Shown piece by piece: positions 32,298 through 38,650 of a stretch of 46,624 bases of DNA. Each line of letters opens with the position of its first letter. Position 1 is the first letter of the stretch. The stretch comes from a virus. A program made the translations under genes and the position numbers. Location of the stretch: IMG/VR virus record IMGVR_UViG_3300038701_001731, positions 1-46,624 of that record. One strand, written 5' to 3'. The notes below the pieces were generated by a model. That model did not search any database, was not told the origin of the DNA, and saw only the letters and a program-made list of their open reading frames with translations.

Positions 32298-32308
32298 GCT
32301 TGTGTCTC

Positions 32309-32581
32309 CTATGCTGCGTCGGGGTTGGTGAGCTCTTCCACGCGGATGACGATCGTTTCGCCTTCCACGTCAAAGCGTGACAGGTCGCCGAGCTCTGCTT
32401 CGGCGGCCTTGCGGTCGAACCGCTTGGTCTTGCGCTTGCTTATCGCCGCGATTGCGTAGTCTCCGAAGTTGTCGAGAGCACCGGACCTGATGCCATCCTT
32501 CAACTCGGCTTCGCGCGCTTGGAGTTGCTTGATCCGTTCGCGGATGAAAAGAAGCTCATCTGCCGGCTTTTTGTTGCTCAT
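32309..32581 (-). CDS. hypothetical coiled-coil protein in recombination cluster
   Basis: The 90-aa protein opens with a helix (LLFIRERIKQLQAREAELKD), then YAIAAISKRKTKRFDRKAAE and an acidic end. It lies between the Sak4-like ATPase and the SSB-like gene. Similar small proteins sit beside phage recombinases; the role is unknown. Confidence 0.55.
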   Translation of the reverse strand: MSNKKPADELLFIRERIKQLQAREAELKDGIRSGALDNFGDYAIAAISKRKTKRFDRKAAEAELGDLSRFDVEGETIVIRVEELTNPDAA

Positions 32582-33411
32582 GCCGCATTCTCCTGTTTAG
32601 GAATGTCGGTCACGAGCGCATCATGCCGCGCGCCGCTCCTGATCTTCTCGAAAAGCTCGCCGAGGTGCGGCTTTTCCATCTGGTCGAGCCGGCCGGAGCG
32701 ATCCTTTGCCGGATAGCCCCACGGGTTCGGGCTGGTGCAGATCAGCGCGCGAAACTTCGCCTCATCGGCCTGCACTTCCTGGTAGGTGATGACTTGATCA
32801 ACGATGCCGGGGAGCTCGCGCCCGACCTTGCTGCCCTCGATTTGCGGCACCCACTGAGTGCGGCCATAGTCGTCTTCCTTCTGATCGAGGATCCCGACGA
32901 AGATCACGTTGCGGTCGCGGGCGTGTTGAAGGTGCGACAGCCATGCCAGCATTTCCCGGCCGTGCAGGCCGTAAGCGCCGCGGGTGTCCGGCTTGCCGGT
33001 CTTTTCGGACTTGGCCTCGGGCTGGCCCTGCGCCCACTGGAAGCACAAGCGCCCGGCGACCGTAATGGAGTCGATAAAGATCGTGCGATACTGCGCCAAC
33101 GCTTCGGCCGCGCCGTCAGTGTTGACGTGGGCGAAATGTGCGGCGCTGTAAGGCTGCTCGTCGCGCAGCGCCGGGTTCGGGCCGGAAATCAGCGCCGCGA
33201 GCGTGCGGCAGTCATCCCAGGTGCGCGGGCGCACCGTGTCGCCGGGCCAGCCTTCAACCGCGAGATCGCCCGCTTCGAGGTCGAAAAAAAGCGTCTCGCC
33301 GGGTGGTAGCGTTTTCAAGAGGGTTGTTTTTCCGATGCCGGAGGGACCGAAAAGGGCAGCCTTGATGCCCCCTCGCTCCTTCATCCGATCGGATGCCTTG
33401 ATGATTTGCAT
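32578..33411 (-). CDS. Sak4-like RecA-fold ATPase (AAA_24)
   Basis: The 277-aa protein has Walker A G-P-S-G-I-G-K-T-T at 22-30, a following F-F-D-L-E-A-G-D, and Walker B T-I-F-I-D-S at 110-115. GLHGREMLAWLSHLQHARDR and V-I-F-V-G-I-L are RecA-core strands. Such phage ATPases act in single-strand annealing or strand exchange, usually with a phage SSB and a nuclease, all present here. The C-terminus is short and acidic. Confidence 0.85.
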   Translation of the reverse strand: MQIIKASDRMKERGGIKAALFGPSGIGKTTLLKTLPPGETLFFDLEAGDLAVEGWPGDTVRPRTWDDCRTLAALISGPNPALRDEQPYSAAHFAHVNTDGAAEALAQYRTIFIDSITVAGRLCFQWAQGQPEAKSEKTGKPDTRGAYGLHGREMLAWLSHLQHARDRNVIFVGILDQKEDDYGRTQWVPQIEGSKVGRELPGIVDQVITYQEVQADEAKFRALICTSPNPWGYPAKDRSGRLDQMEKPHLGELFEKIRSGARHDALVTDIPKQENAA

Positions 33412-33515
33412 TTCAGCGTTCTCCTATTGCTGCTCTCCTGTTGCTGCTTGGTGTGTTGAGGCGGGGGGTGCAGCGGCCGGAGAAGCCCTTGCCCGATGGG
33501 CAAGCCCCCCCGCCC

Positions 33516-33929
33516 CTATTCGAGTTGGCGCGCCATGATCTCGCGCGCCACGTATGCAAAGCCGTCGATTGACAGGTCTGCGGATTGATTGCTGACCGCG
33601 TGCCCGCCGAGGCCGAGGGCGAGCGCGTCGAACCAGACGCGGAACCGCCACTGCTGCCCATCGAAGCGATAGGCCACGCAGGGGTGCAGGCTGCTGCCCT
33701 CGGCGGCGCGGAAGACCTGGGCTTCCCAAGCCGGGGCACAGGTCCAGCCTTTGGCGTGTCGTTTCACCTCGATGATGAACGGGAAGCCTTCGTCGCTCGG
33801 AATCAGGTCGGCATGCGCGGCGGTGCGGCTCTGTTCGAGGTTGCGCTCGAACTTGATGCCGAGGTGCTGCTCAAGCAGCCGGGCCACCTCGCGCTCGCCG
33901 TTGGCGCCTTTGTTGCGGGAGTTGGTCAT
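33516..33929 (-). CDS. Holliday-junction-resolvase-like / VRR-type nuclease
   Basis: The ATG at 33929 gives 137 aa. N-K-G-A-N-G-E-R-E-V-A-R-L-L, then RNLEQSRTAAHADL and F-P-F-I-I-E-V-K-R-H form a PD-(D/E)XK core of E, D and E-x-K residues as in archaeal-type resolvases. It is the first recombination gene leftward from the switch. The start is inside an ATGA overlap with a doubtful ORF and just after a strong hairpin that takes in its ribosome site. Longer reading to 34154 is not needed. Confidence 0.75.
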   Translation of the reverse strand: MTNSRNKGANGEREVARLLEQHLGIKFERNLEQSRTAAHADLIPSDEGFPFIIEVKRHAKGWTCAPAWEAQVFRAAEGSSLHPCVAYRFDGQQWRFRVWFDALALGLGGHAVSNQSADLSIDGFAYVAREIMARQLE

Positions 33930-34195
33930 GTCAAAAAGCCCCCGGCGGCGAAGGATGGATGGATGAAAGCCGCCGGGGGAGTGGTCCGCGCGCAGGGGAT
34001 CGGTCGGGACACTGCCGTTCCTGCGCTCGGATGGAGAGAATGGGGTTGCCCTGCCTTGCGGCTCTCGCGCGGGCCACGCGCAGGTTCCGAGGCTTGCGCC
34101 GGCAATACGTTGCCCTGCCCCCACGGCGCGGCAGCCTCGGCTTTGTGAGGCCACGCCATGCTGCGCAGCCGAGAGGAATGGGGGGGGGTGTTCAT
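33926..34195 (-). CDS. doubtful 89-codon ORF filling the gap before the resolvase gene
   Basis: It has ATGA overlaps at both ends, which suggests a coupled gene, but the product is low-complexity (rich in P, A, R, S), has a C9 tract near its start and matches no family. Other frames are also open here. The DNA holds a large stem-loop at its end. It may be a structured leader rather than a gene. Confidence 0.3.
   Translation of the reverse strand: MNTPPHSSRLRSMAWPHKAEAAAPWGQGNVLPAQASEPARGPRESRKAGQPHSLHPSAGTAVSRPIPCARTTPPAAFIHPSFAAGGFLT
33939..33979 (-). terminator. 11-bp stem with T5 just before the resolvase start
   Basis: CCCCCGGCGGC at 33939-33949 and GCCGCCGGGGG at 33969-33979 form a perfect stem with a 19-nt loop. 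On the minus strand it is followed by CTTTTTGACATG, so the T-run lies directly before the start codon. It could terminate or attenuate leftward transcription and also hides the G-rich ribosome site. Confidence 0.6.
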
Positions 34196-34461
34196 ACGCC
34201 GAGCTCCCGGCGCAGATCGGGAGTGATGCGCGAAGGCGTGGCGTTCACTCGGTTGCCACCGTATCCAACGTCGAGACAACGCCGCTCGGGCGCGCGCATC
34301 CGGCCGATCCAGCCGCGACGTTGGCAAGTCGATGCGACCCGCTGCGGGCTTTCGTCCAGCGCCTCGGCGATCTCCATGACGCTCACATCCCAGCCGCGCG
34401 GCTCGGCGAAGCACCATATGCGATAGGCCACGGCCTCGGATTTGGGGCTGCGGCTAGTCAT
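34192..34461 (-). CDS. helix-turn-helix regulator-like protein
   Basis: The ATG at 34461 gives 89 aa. VAYRIWCFAEPRGWDVSVME and IAEALDESPQRVASTCQRRG have the layout of a winged-helix or sigma-region-like HTH, with R-G-W at the recognition end. It overlaps the Cro-like gene by 8 bases and is the second leftward gene. It may act as an early regulator, like lambda cII/N in position only. Confidence 0.55.
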   Translation of the reverse strand: MTSRSPKSEAVAYRIWCFAEPRGWDVSVMEIAEALDESPQRVASTCQRRGWIGRMRAPERRCLDVGYGGNRVNATPSRITPDLRRELGV

Positions 34462-34651
34462 GGGCTTCGAACCATGACGTGACCGGCACTGCACCTTCGG
34501 TCGCCTCGGCGATGCGTTGCATCAGCTTCCGCGACGGATAGGCGGCGCCAGACAGCAGCATCGTAAAGTGCGAGCGGGATACGCCGAAGCGTTCCGCCCA
34601 TTCAGCGTGCGTCCTGCCCGGCTGTGCCTCGATGTAAGATTTCAGCGTCAT
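34454..34651 (-). CDS. Cro-like HTH regulator
   Basis: The ATG at 34651 gives 65 aa. AEWAERFGVSRSHFTMLLSG is a clear helix-turn-helix, followed by A-Y-P-S-R-K-L-M-Q-R-I-A. It is the first gene of the leftward promoter. The predicted transcription start lies within a few bases of the ATG, so the message may be leaderless; an ATG six bases upstream is the other choice. By place it competes with the repressor for the operators. Confidence 0.75.
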   Translation of the reverse strand: MTLKSYIEAQPGRTHAEWAERFGVSRSHFTMLLSGAAYPSRKLMQRIAEATEGAVPVTSWFEAHD

Positions 34652-34658
34652 GGGCATT

Positions 34659-34687
34659 GATGTCGAACATTTCGACGCCCATGTCAA
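34659..34687 (-). promoter_or_regulatory. leftward early promoter with operator in its spacer
   Basis: On the minus strand TTGACA (34687-34682) is 17 bp from GACATC (34664-34659). The 17-bp operator TGTCGAA-CAT-TTCGACG (34661-34677) overlaps the spacer and -10. Bound repressor or Cro would block polymerase. The same architecture is found at the rightward promoter. Confidence 0.75.
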
Positions 34688-34733
34688 GACGGGATGTTGT
34701 TATAAGCGACGCGACTTGATGTTTTTGCGCTTC

Positions 34734-34739
34734 TATACT
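34734..34739 (+). promoter_or_regulatory. -10 element TATACT for repressor, leaderless start
   Basis: The TATACT ends seven bases before the ATG, putting the transcription start at about the A of ATG. No good -35 is seen at 17 bp, as is common for maintenance promoters that need an activator. Confidence 0.5.
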
Positions 34740-34745
34740 CGCGGC

Positions 34746-35048
34746 ATGGGTCTCAGGATCAAAGAGCTGCGCCAGGCAAGGGGCCTAACCCAGCAACAGC
34801 TGGCAGACCTCGCGCGCATATCCCGTCCGCAGCTTTCCGAGATCGAGAACGAGCGCAAGCCAGCCAACACCATCCGCTTGGCGGCTATCGCGAAAGCCCT
34901 GAATGTTTCTGTCGATCAGCTTTTCACGCAAGATGCTGCGGACGCTTACAAGTCAGCTATCCTTGACTTCATGTCCCGCATGGGGCCGGACGACCGCGCC
35001 GCGATATTGCGTATGGCCGAGGCGTTCGCTTCGCAGGGCGGCGGCTAA
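34746..35048 (+). CDS. XRE-family phage repressor
   Basis: The ATG at 34746 gives 100 aa. IKELRQARGLTQQQLADLAR and ISRPQLSEIENERKP form a classic XRE helix-turn-helix, then RLAAIAKALNVSVDQLF. The C-terminal helix may make dimers. No peptidase domain is present, so it would not be cleaved like CI. TATACT lies at 34734-34739, seven bases before the ATG, and no ribosome site is seen, suggesting a leaderless mRNA. An extended reading from 34650 overlaps the operator and is not used. It sits between the two operators. Confidence 0.85.
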   Translation: MGLRIKELRQARGLTQQQLADLARISRPQLSEIENERKPANTIRLAAIAKALNVSVDQLFTQDAADAYKSAILDFMSRMGPDDRAAILRMAEAFASQGGG

Positions 35049-35209
35049 GGCAACCCGATAAAGATCGGCAACGCTTAGTTGATCAAGAATCGCTCTTGCG
35101 CGGGATGCATCAAGGCTTTTTGCCCCCATCAAAACCCCCCTTAGCACAACTTAAAATAATGCTTGATGATACCATTTCACCTGCGTTTCGGGTCAAGTCT
35201 TATGGTGGA

Positions 35210-35262
35210 TGTCGAAAATAACAACGTGGCCGCTTGACATCTTAGTCGAAACCTTCGACATT
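35210..35262 (+). promoter_or_regulatory. rightward early promoter with operator in its spacer and a lone half-site
   Basis: TTGACA (35234-35239) is 17 bp from GACATT (35257-35262). The operator AGTCGAA-ACC-TTCGACA (35244-35260) lies in the spacer and runs into the -10. A half-site TGTCGAA at 35210-35216 is 34 bp upstream, about three turns, and may be a second weak operator. The first gene starts at 35302. Confidence 0.75.
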
Positions 35263-35301
35263 ACCTCCCAACAGCCCACAACGGGCCAACCGGAGGACGC
35301 C

Positions 35302-35715
35302 ATGACCGACCACCACTCCATGTTCATGATCGAGGCCGCGGGCCGCACCGGCTGGGAGGTCGCGGATACCGGCTATGTCGGTTTCCCGCACTTCGCCAGC
35401 ACCGAAAACGAAGCGGCCCGCTGTGTCGTCGCGATTGCCGATGCCGGCGCCGAGACTGCGTTGCGCATCTGGCACGCCCAGACCGATGCGCCGCTGCGCG
35501 ATGTCACCGAGGATGTGATGCGCCGCGCCGCCGAGCTGTGGGCCGACACTCACGCCGAGGACGGCTACCGCGAGGGCTACGTACCCTCGGCGGATGATCT
35601 GCTGGCGCCGTGGGGCGCCGACATGCTGATCCGCGCCCGGATCGCCGAGATCGCCGAGGACGCCGACCATGTGCGCACCGAACGCGCGCTGCTGGGTGTG
35701 GGGGCGTGGGCATGA
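35302..35715 (+). CDS. first gene of rightward operon, hypothetical
   Basis: The ATG at 35302 has GGAGG five bases before it, giving 137 aa. It is acidic with W, H and D-rich parts (AGRTGWEVADTGYVGFPHFA, RAAELWADTHAEDGYREGY). No family is recognised. As the first rightward gene under the switch it could be an early host-takeover or anti-defence protein; this is only by place. Confidence 0.6.
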   Translation: MTDHHSMFMIEAAGRTGWEVADTGYVGFPHFASTENEAARCVVAIADAGAETALRIWHAQTDAPLRDVTEDVMRRAAELWADTHAEDGYREGYVPSADDLLAPWGADMLIRARIAEIAEDADHVRTERALLGVGAWA

Positions 35716-36443
35716 CCGTGATCCGTGAAACCGCCTACACCCTGCGCACCTGCAAAGCCGACATGACGAGCCACGCCGGCTTTATCTGGCCGCGCCGGGG
35801 CTGGGTGGAGGCGCCCGACTGGAAGCCGACCAAGGTATTCGGCAACGGGCTGCACGGCTTTCTTAACGGCGAGGGAGACGGCTTCCTCGCAGACTGGTCG
35901 CCCGATGCCGTGTGGCTGGTGGCGCGCATCGAGGAATACGTCGATCTCGGCGGCAAGGTGAAATTCCCGCGCGCCAAGGTGATGTTCGCCGGGTCGCGTG
36001 AAGACGCCACGCAGAAAATACATAAGCTTTACCCAGGCGCCGCTGTGATCGGGATTTCGCTCACCGGCGGCGACGGCAGCACGCTCACCGGCGGCCACTG
36101 CAGCACGCTCACCGGCGGCGACGGCAGCACGCTCACCGGCGGCCACCGCAGCACGCTCACCGGCGGCCACCGTAGCACGCTCACCGGCGGCGACGGCAGC
36201 ACGCTCACCGGCGGCCACCGCAGCACGCTCACCGGCGGCGACGGCAGCACGCTCACCGGCGGCCACCGTAGCACGCTCACCGGCGGCCACCGCAGCACGC
36301 TTTGCATCTGGTGGCACGACGGCACCCGCCGCCGACTGGCCGTCGCCTATGTCGGCGAGGGCGGCATCAAGCCCGACACGCCCTATCGCATCGATGACAG
36401 CGGCAATTTCGTGGAGGCCACATGGTCCGTGCTTTTCTCGTAA
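35712..36443 (+). CDS. octapeptide-repeat protein (LTGG[DH]xST), predicted beta-solenoid
   Basis: The ATG at 35712 in an ATGA overlap gives 243 aa. Residues 1-115 are a non-repeat domain (KVFGNGLHGFLNGEGDGFLA, VKFPRAKVMFAG). Residues ~117-196 are ten exact-frame LTGG[DH][GRC]ST units, then CIWWHDGTRRRLAVAYVGE. The strict 8-residue period with T, G and S fits a narrow beta-solenoid. Repeat proteins of this general type occur in phages with no known role. Reading upstream to 35610 is not needed. Confidence 0.75.
   Translation: MTVIRETAYTLRTCKADMTSHAGFIWPRRGWVEAPDWKPTKVFGNGLHGFLNGEGDGFLADWSPDAVWLVARIEEYVDLGGKVKFPRAKVMFAGSREDATQKIHKLYPGAAVIGISLTGGDGSTLTGGHCSTLTGGDGSTLTGGHRSTLTGGHRSTLTGGDGSTLTGGHRSTLTGGDGSTLTGGHRSTLTGGHRSTLCIWWHDGTRRRLAVAYVGEGGIKPDTPYRIDDSGNFVEATWSVLFS
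36060..36299 (+). repeat. ten 24-bp tandem repeats encoding LTGG[DH]xST
   Basis: Ten units of 24 bp with almost no change except at codons 5-6 (GAC-GGC, CAC-CGC, CAC-CGT, CAC-TGC). Near-identity at silent sites points to recent expansion or gene conversion. Confidence 0.9.
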
Positions 36444-36511
36444 CCGGCGCTGCGAGCGCCTGCACATGGCTTGCCGCCAGCACGGCGTGGCCGATCCTGA
36501 TGGGAGTCTGA
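36422..36511 (+). CDS. 29-residue hydrophobic peptide
   Basis: ATG at 36422 has GGAGG four bases before it and overlaps the end of the repeat-protein gene. It reads MVRAFLVTGAASACTWLAAS.., one short membrane segment. The strong ribosome site and packed operon support it as real; the function is unknown. Confidence 0.45.
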   Translation: MVRAFLVTGAASACTWLAASTAWPILMGV

Positions 36512-36514
36512 CTG

Positions 36515-36886
36515 ATGACGGAATCGAAAATCGAACGCGGCGAGCACTGGCGCACGCGAGCCGGCAACGAGGTTCGCATTCTCGCGACGGATGCGGACGG
36601 CGAGCGGCCGATTGTTGGGCAGATCGCGGGCACGCGCGGCGTGTTCGTTTGGTGTGCCAATGGGGGGTGGAGAGACAATCACAGTGAGCATGTCAACGAT
36701 CTCGTGGAACTGCTGCCCGAGGAGCACGTCTACGAGCGGTGGGCCAATATCTACCCCGACAATTTTGCCACGAACTACCTGACGCGGGGGGATGCAGACG
36801 CCTTTGCTGGCGAACACCGCATCGCCTGCCTGCACATCAAGATCCCTTACCGCGCAGGCGACGGGCTGAACGATGGGGGAGTCTGA
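36515..36886 (+). CDS. hypothetical protein of rightward operon
   Basis: The 123-aa protein has EHWRTRAGNEVRILATDADG and GGWRDNHSEHVNDLVELLPE, then Y-E-R-W-A-N-I-Y-P-D. The N-terminal part looks like the small beta domain (gene-regulated 'W-R-T-R-x-G' type) seen in many uncharacterised phage proteins. GGGAG lies before the start. Confidence 0.6.
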   Translation: MTESKIERGEHWRTRAGNEVRILATDADGERPIVGQIAGTRGVFVWCANGGWRDNHSEHVNDLVELLPEEHVYERWANIYPDNFATNYLTRGDADAFAGEHRIACLHIKIPYRAGDGLNDGGV

Positions 36887-36887
36887 G

Positions 36888-37022
36888 ATGACCCACACCT
36901 TCACGCTTTCCGAACTGCGCGCCCGCCAGCGCGAGCGCATCCGCTATCGGCTGTGGCCGCTGGTGCCGCTGCTGATCGGCGCGGCGCTGGCCGTGGCCGC
37001 TATGCTGGGGGTCGCGGGGTGA
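36888..37022 (+). CDS. 44-residue membrane peptide
   Basis: ATG at 36888 with GGGGGAG before it reads MTHTFTLSELRARQRERIRY, then a membrane helix (WPLVPLLIGAALAVAAMLGV). The stop overlaps the methyltransferase start as TGATG. The DNA for its last 15 codons is the left copy of the 52-bp direct repeat. It could be a small inner-membrane protein. Confidence 0.55.
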   Translation: MTHTFTLSELRARQRERIRYRLWPLVPLLIGAALAVAAMLGVAG

Positions 37023-37024
37023 TG
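36973..37024 (+). repeat. 52-bp direct repeat, left copy
   Basis: TGATCGGCGCGGCGCTGGCC and what follows to GGGGTGATG at 37016-37024 matches 37580-37631 at 51 of 52 bases (C/A at position 33). It covers the 3' end of the 44-residue peptide gene and the TGATG junction with the next gene. Confidence 0.9.
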
Positions 37025-37582
37025 CGCTTTGCCTACGCTGACCCTCCCTATTTGGGCTGTGGTGCGCTTTACGCGGCGCACCACCCGAAAGCGATGGCGT
37101 GGGACGACCCCCAGACGCACCGCCAGTTGGTCGAGCGACTGATGGACGAATACGCGGATGGCTGGGCGGTTTCTTTGCACGAGCCGTCGCTGCGTTTTTA
37201 CCTGTCTATCGTGCCCGAGGCGGCAAGAGTCGCCTCTTGGGTTAAGCCGTTCGCGATTTACAAGCCGAATGTTACGCGGGCGTGGACTTGGGAGCCGGTG
37301 ATTTTCCACGGCGGGAGACCGATTCCGCGCAGCGCGCCTACCTGGCGGGACCATGTGCAGGCAGTAGCGGAGCCGATCACGTTGCGCCGAGGCCTTACAG
37401 GGGCGAAGCCTGACGCGGTTTGTGACTGGATATTGACCGGCCTCGGATTTCAGCCCGGCGACGAGATAGATGATCTTTTCCCCGGCACAGGAGCGATGGG
37501 GCGCGCTGTGGCTCGCAGAAACGGAGATTTCGACCAAATGAACACAGACCTTTTCAAACACGTTTCGGAGTCGGGCCAATGA
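37022..37582 (+). CDS. DNA adenine/cytosine-N4 methyltransferase, orphan
   Basis: The 186-aa protein begins A-Y-A-D-P-P-Y (DPPY at 7-10), with F-P-G-T-G at 153-157 near the end, so the catalytic motif precedes the SAM motif (beta-like order). W-A-V-S-L-H-E-P and H-G-G-R-P-I-P-R are other core parts. No restriction partner is seen. It probably modifies phage DNA against host nucleases. It is exactly bounded by the two copies of the direct repeat. Confidence 0.8.
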   Translation: MRFAYADPPYLGCGALYAAHHPKAMAWDDPQTHRQLVERLMDEYADGWAVSLHEPSLRFYLSIVPEAARVASWVKPFAIYKPNVTRAWTWEPVIFHGGRPIPRSAPTWRDHVQAVAEPITLRRGLTGAKPDAVCDWILTGLGFQPGDEIDDLFPGTGAMGRAVARRNGDFDQMNTDLFKHVSESGQ

Positions 37583-37631
37583 TCGGCGCGGCGCTGGCCG
37601 TGGCCGCTATGATGGGGGTCGCGGGGTGATG
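37580..37631 (+). repeat. 52-bp direct repeat, right copy
   Basis: The second copy starts in the stop of the methyltransferase and ends in the start of the next gene. It still encodes a 16-codon remnant (MIGAALAVAAMMGVAG, 37579-37629) of the membrane peptide end, in an ATGA/TGATG frame. Recombination between copies would delete 607 bp and restore one junction. Confidence 0.9.
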
Positions 37632-37823
37632 GGGGACACTGACGAAATCCAGCGATTCATCGATGAATACGGCGTGGCCGTGACTGGCATTTCATTTCTC
37701 AAGCAGATCGCCAATGCCGCGGATCAGTGCGATCCGGACGCGGGCATCGTGATCCGCGGCCCCACGCTTTACAGCCTGCTCGTGTGGCTGCGGGCGTATG
37801 AAGAAGCGGCGGAGGACGGGTGA
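37629..37823 (+). CDS. hypothetical small helical protein
   Basis: The ATG at 37629 gives 64 aa (DTDEIQRFIDEYGVAVTGIS, then YSLLVWLRAYEEAAEDG). Two helices, no known family. It is coupled by TGATG to both neighbours. Confidence 0.55.
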   Translation: MGDTDEIQRFIDEYGVAVTGISFLKQIANAADQCDPDAGIVIRGPTLYSLLVWLRAYEEAAEDG

Positions 37824-37990
37824 TGGGGGACTGCAAGAAATGCGACGGCAAGGGCTGGCTTCTGTATTCTTACGAATGGACGCGCCCACGCCCGGCTTAT
37901 TGGTTCAATCGCGGACCTGACGGTGAAAAGCCAAGCGTCTGCGAGCATTGCGATACCATTGAGCGCGGCGTGCCAGCGGAGGAAGGGTGA
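37823..37990 (+). CDS. 55-residue zinc-knuckle protein
   Basis: ATG at 37823 in a TGATG junction reads MGDCKKCDGKGWLLY.. and later V-C-E-H-C-D, giving two C-x2-C pairs like a DnaJ-type zinc fold. The next gene starts in a TGATG junction. Role unknown; probably nucleic-acid or protein binding. Confidence 0.55.
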   Translation: MGDCKKCDGKGWLLYSYEWTRPRPAYWFNRGPDGEKPSVCEHCDTIERGVPAEEG

Positions 37991-38202
37991 TGGCCGGCGG
38001 GTGGCCTGAGGGGCGCCAGCGACCTGACGGTCTGGCACGCGGCGTAGCGCGCGGTGGCCGCAGGCAATGCGTCATCAAGATGGACCAGGATCAATTTGAA
38101 GAGGTGCGGGCGCTTGCCGAGGCCGAGGGCATCAGCATGGCGCAGCAGCTCCGGCTGCTGATCGAATGGGGTCTGGAAGCTGCATCGGACCCCGACGCAT
38201 GA
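37990..38202 (+). CDS. ribbon-helix-helix-like protein
   Basis: The ATG at 37990 gives 70 aa. A basic G/R-rich N-terminus leads to RRQCVIKMDQDQFEEVRALA and EAEGISMAQQLRLLIEWGLE, the strand-helix-helix of CopG/Arc-type DNA-binding proteins. It may regulate the rightward operon. Confidence 0.65.
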   Translation: MAGGWPEGRQRPDGLARGVARGGRRQCVIKMDQDQFEEVRALAEAEGISMAQQLRLLIEWGLEAASDPDA

Positions 38203-38255
38203 CCGCCCCCGCGAGCCTCGCCCCCGGAGGGCGGATGAAAGGAGAGACGACATGA
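38199..38255 (+). CDS. 18-codon ORF linking two genes
   Basis: ATG at 38199 overlaps the stop of the RHH gene (ATGA) and its TGA overlaps the start of the next (ATGA). It reads MTAPASLAPGGRMKGETT. The ending KGETT/GETT recurs at other gene ends of this operon, so it may be a remnant left by gene loss. Confidence 0.3.
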   Translation: MTAPASLAPGGRMKGETT

Positions 38256-38650
38256 AAAGTGAGATCATTGAGCGCCTGCTGGCAAGGGTGGCCGAGCTGT
38301 CGGCGGAATTTGAAGAGATGCGCCACGAGCGCGACGAGGCCCGAGCACGGGCGGCGGCTGCGTATGAGGCGGCGGCACAGGTCTGCGACGTGATGCAATG
38401 CGCCGACGCCGCGAGGGTCATTCGAGGCGGCATCCGCGCGCCCGACGAGGACGCCCTCACCGCAGCGCTGGAGAAGGCGCGGGCCGAGGAAAGGAAGCGG
38501 TGTGCGGAGGTTGTCGAGAGCTTTGCAAAACAGGCTGACGCTTACGCTGAGTTGGCCGATTTGCAGCCATTCAAGAGGCTTTCCGAGCAAGACGCTAAAA
38601 TTCTGAGAATTGTCGCTCGCGCGATCCGCAACACGGGAGAGACGACATGA
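38252..38650 (+). CDS. coiled-coil protein, paralogue family A
   Basis: The 132-aa protein starts with a long helix (EIIERLLARVAELSAEFEEM, then RDEARARAAAAYEAAAQ). D-A-L-T-A-A-L-E-K-A-R-A-E-E-R-K-R-C-A follows. The RDEARARAAAAYEAAA block and the ALxxAR-EER-CA block recur in the genes at 40000 and, more weakly, 41812. The end is NTGETT. Function unknown. Confidence 0.6.
   Translation: MKSEIIERLLARVAELSAEFEEMRHERDEARARAAAAYEAAAQVCDVMQCADAARVIRGGIRAPDEDALTAALEKARAEERKRCAEVVESFAKQADAYAELADLQPFKRLSEQDAKILRIVARAIRNTGETT

Noticed and set aside
33516-34154. Long form of the resolvase-like protein
   Set aside because: The first 75 residues come from the structured leader and are low-complexity. The conserved domain begins at the ATG at 33929.
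34953-35147. Minus-strand ORF antisense to the end of the repressor gene
   Set aside because: It has a possible AAGGGGGG site and a helical product, but overlaps the repressor by 96 bases, lies against the switch logic and matches no family. Too weak to call.
36060-36299. Possible CRISPR array
   Set aside because: The 24-bp units are contiguous without spacers and keep an open reading frame. They are coding tandem repeats.
36029-36325. Minus-strand ORF rich in VLRWPPVS repeats
   Set aside because: It is the mirror of the octapeptide repeat array and has no independent support.
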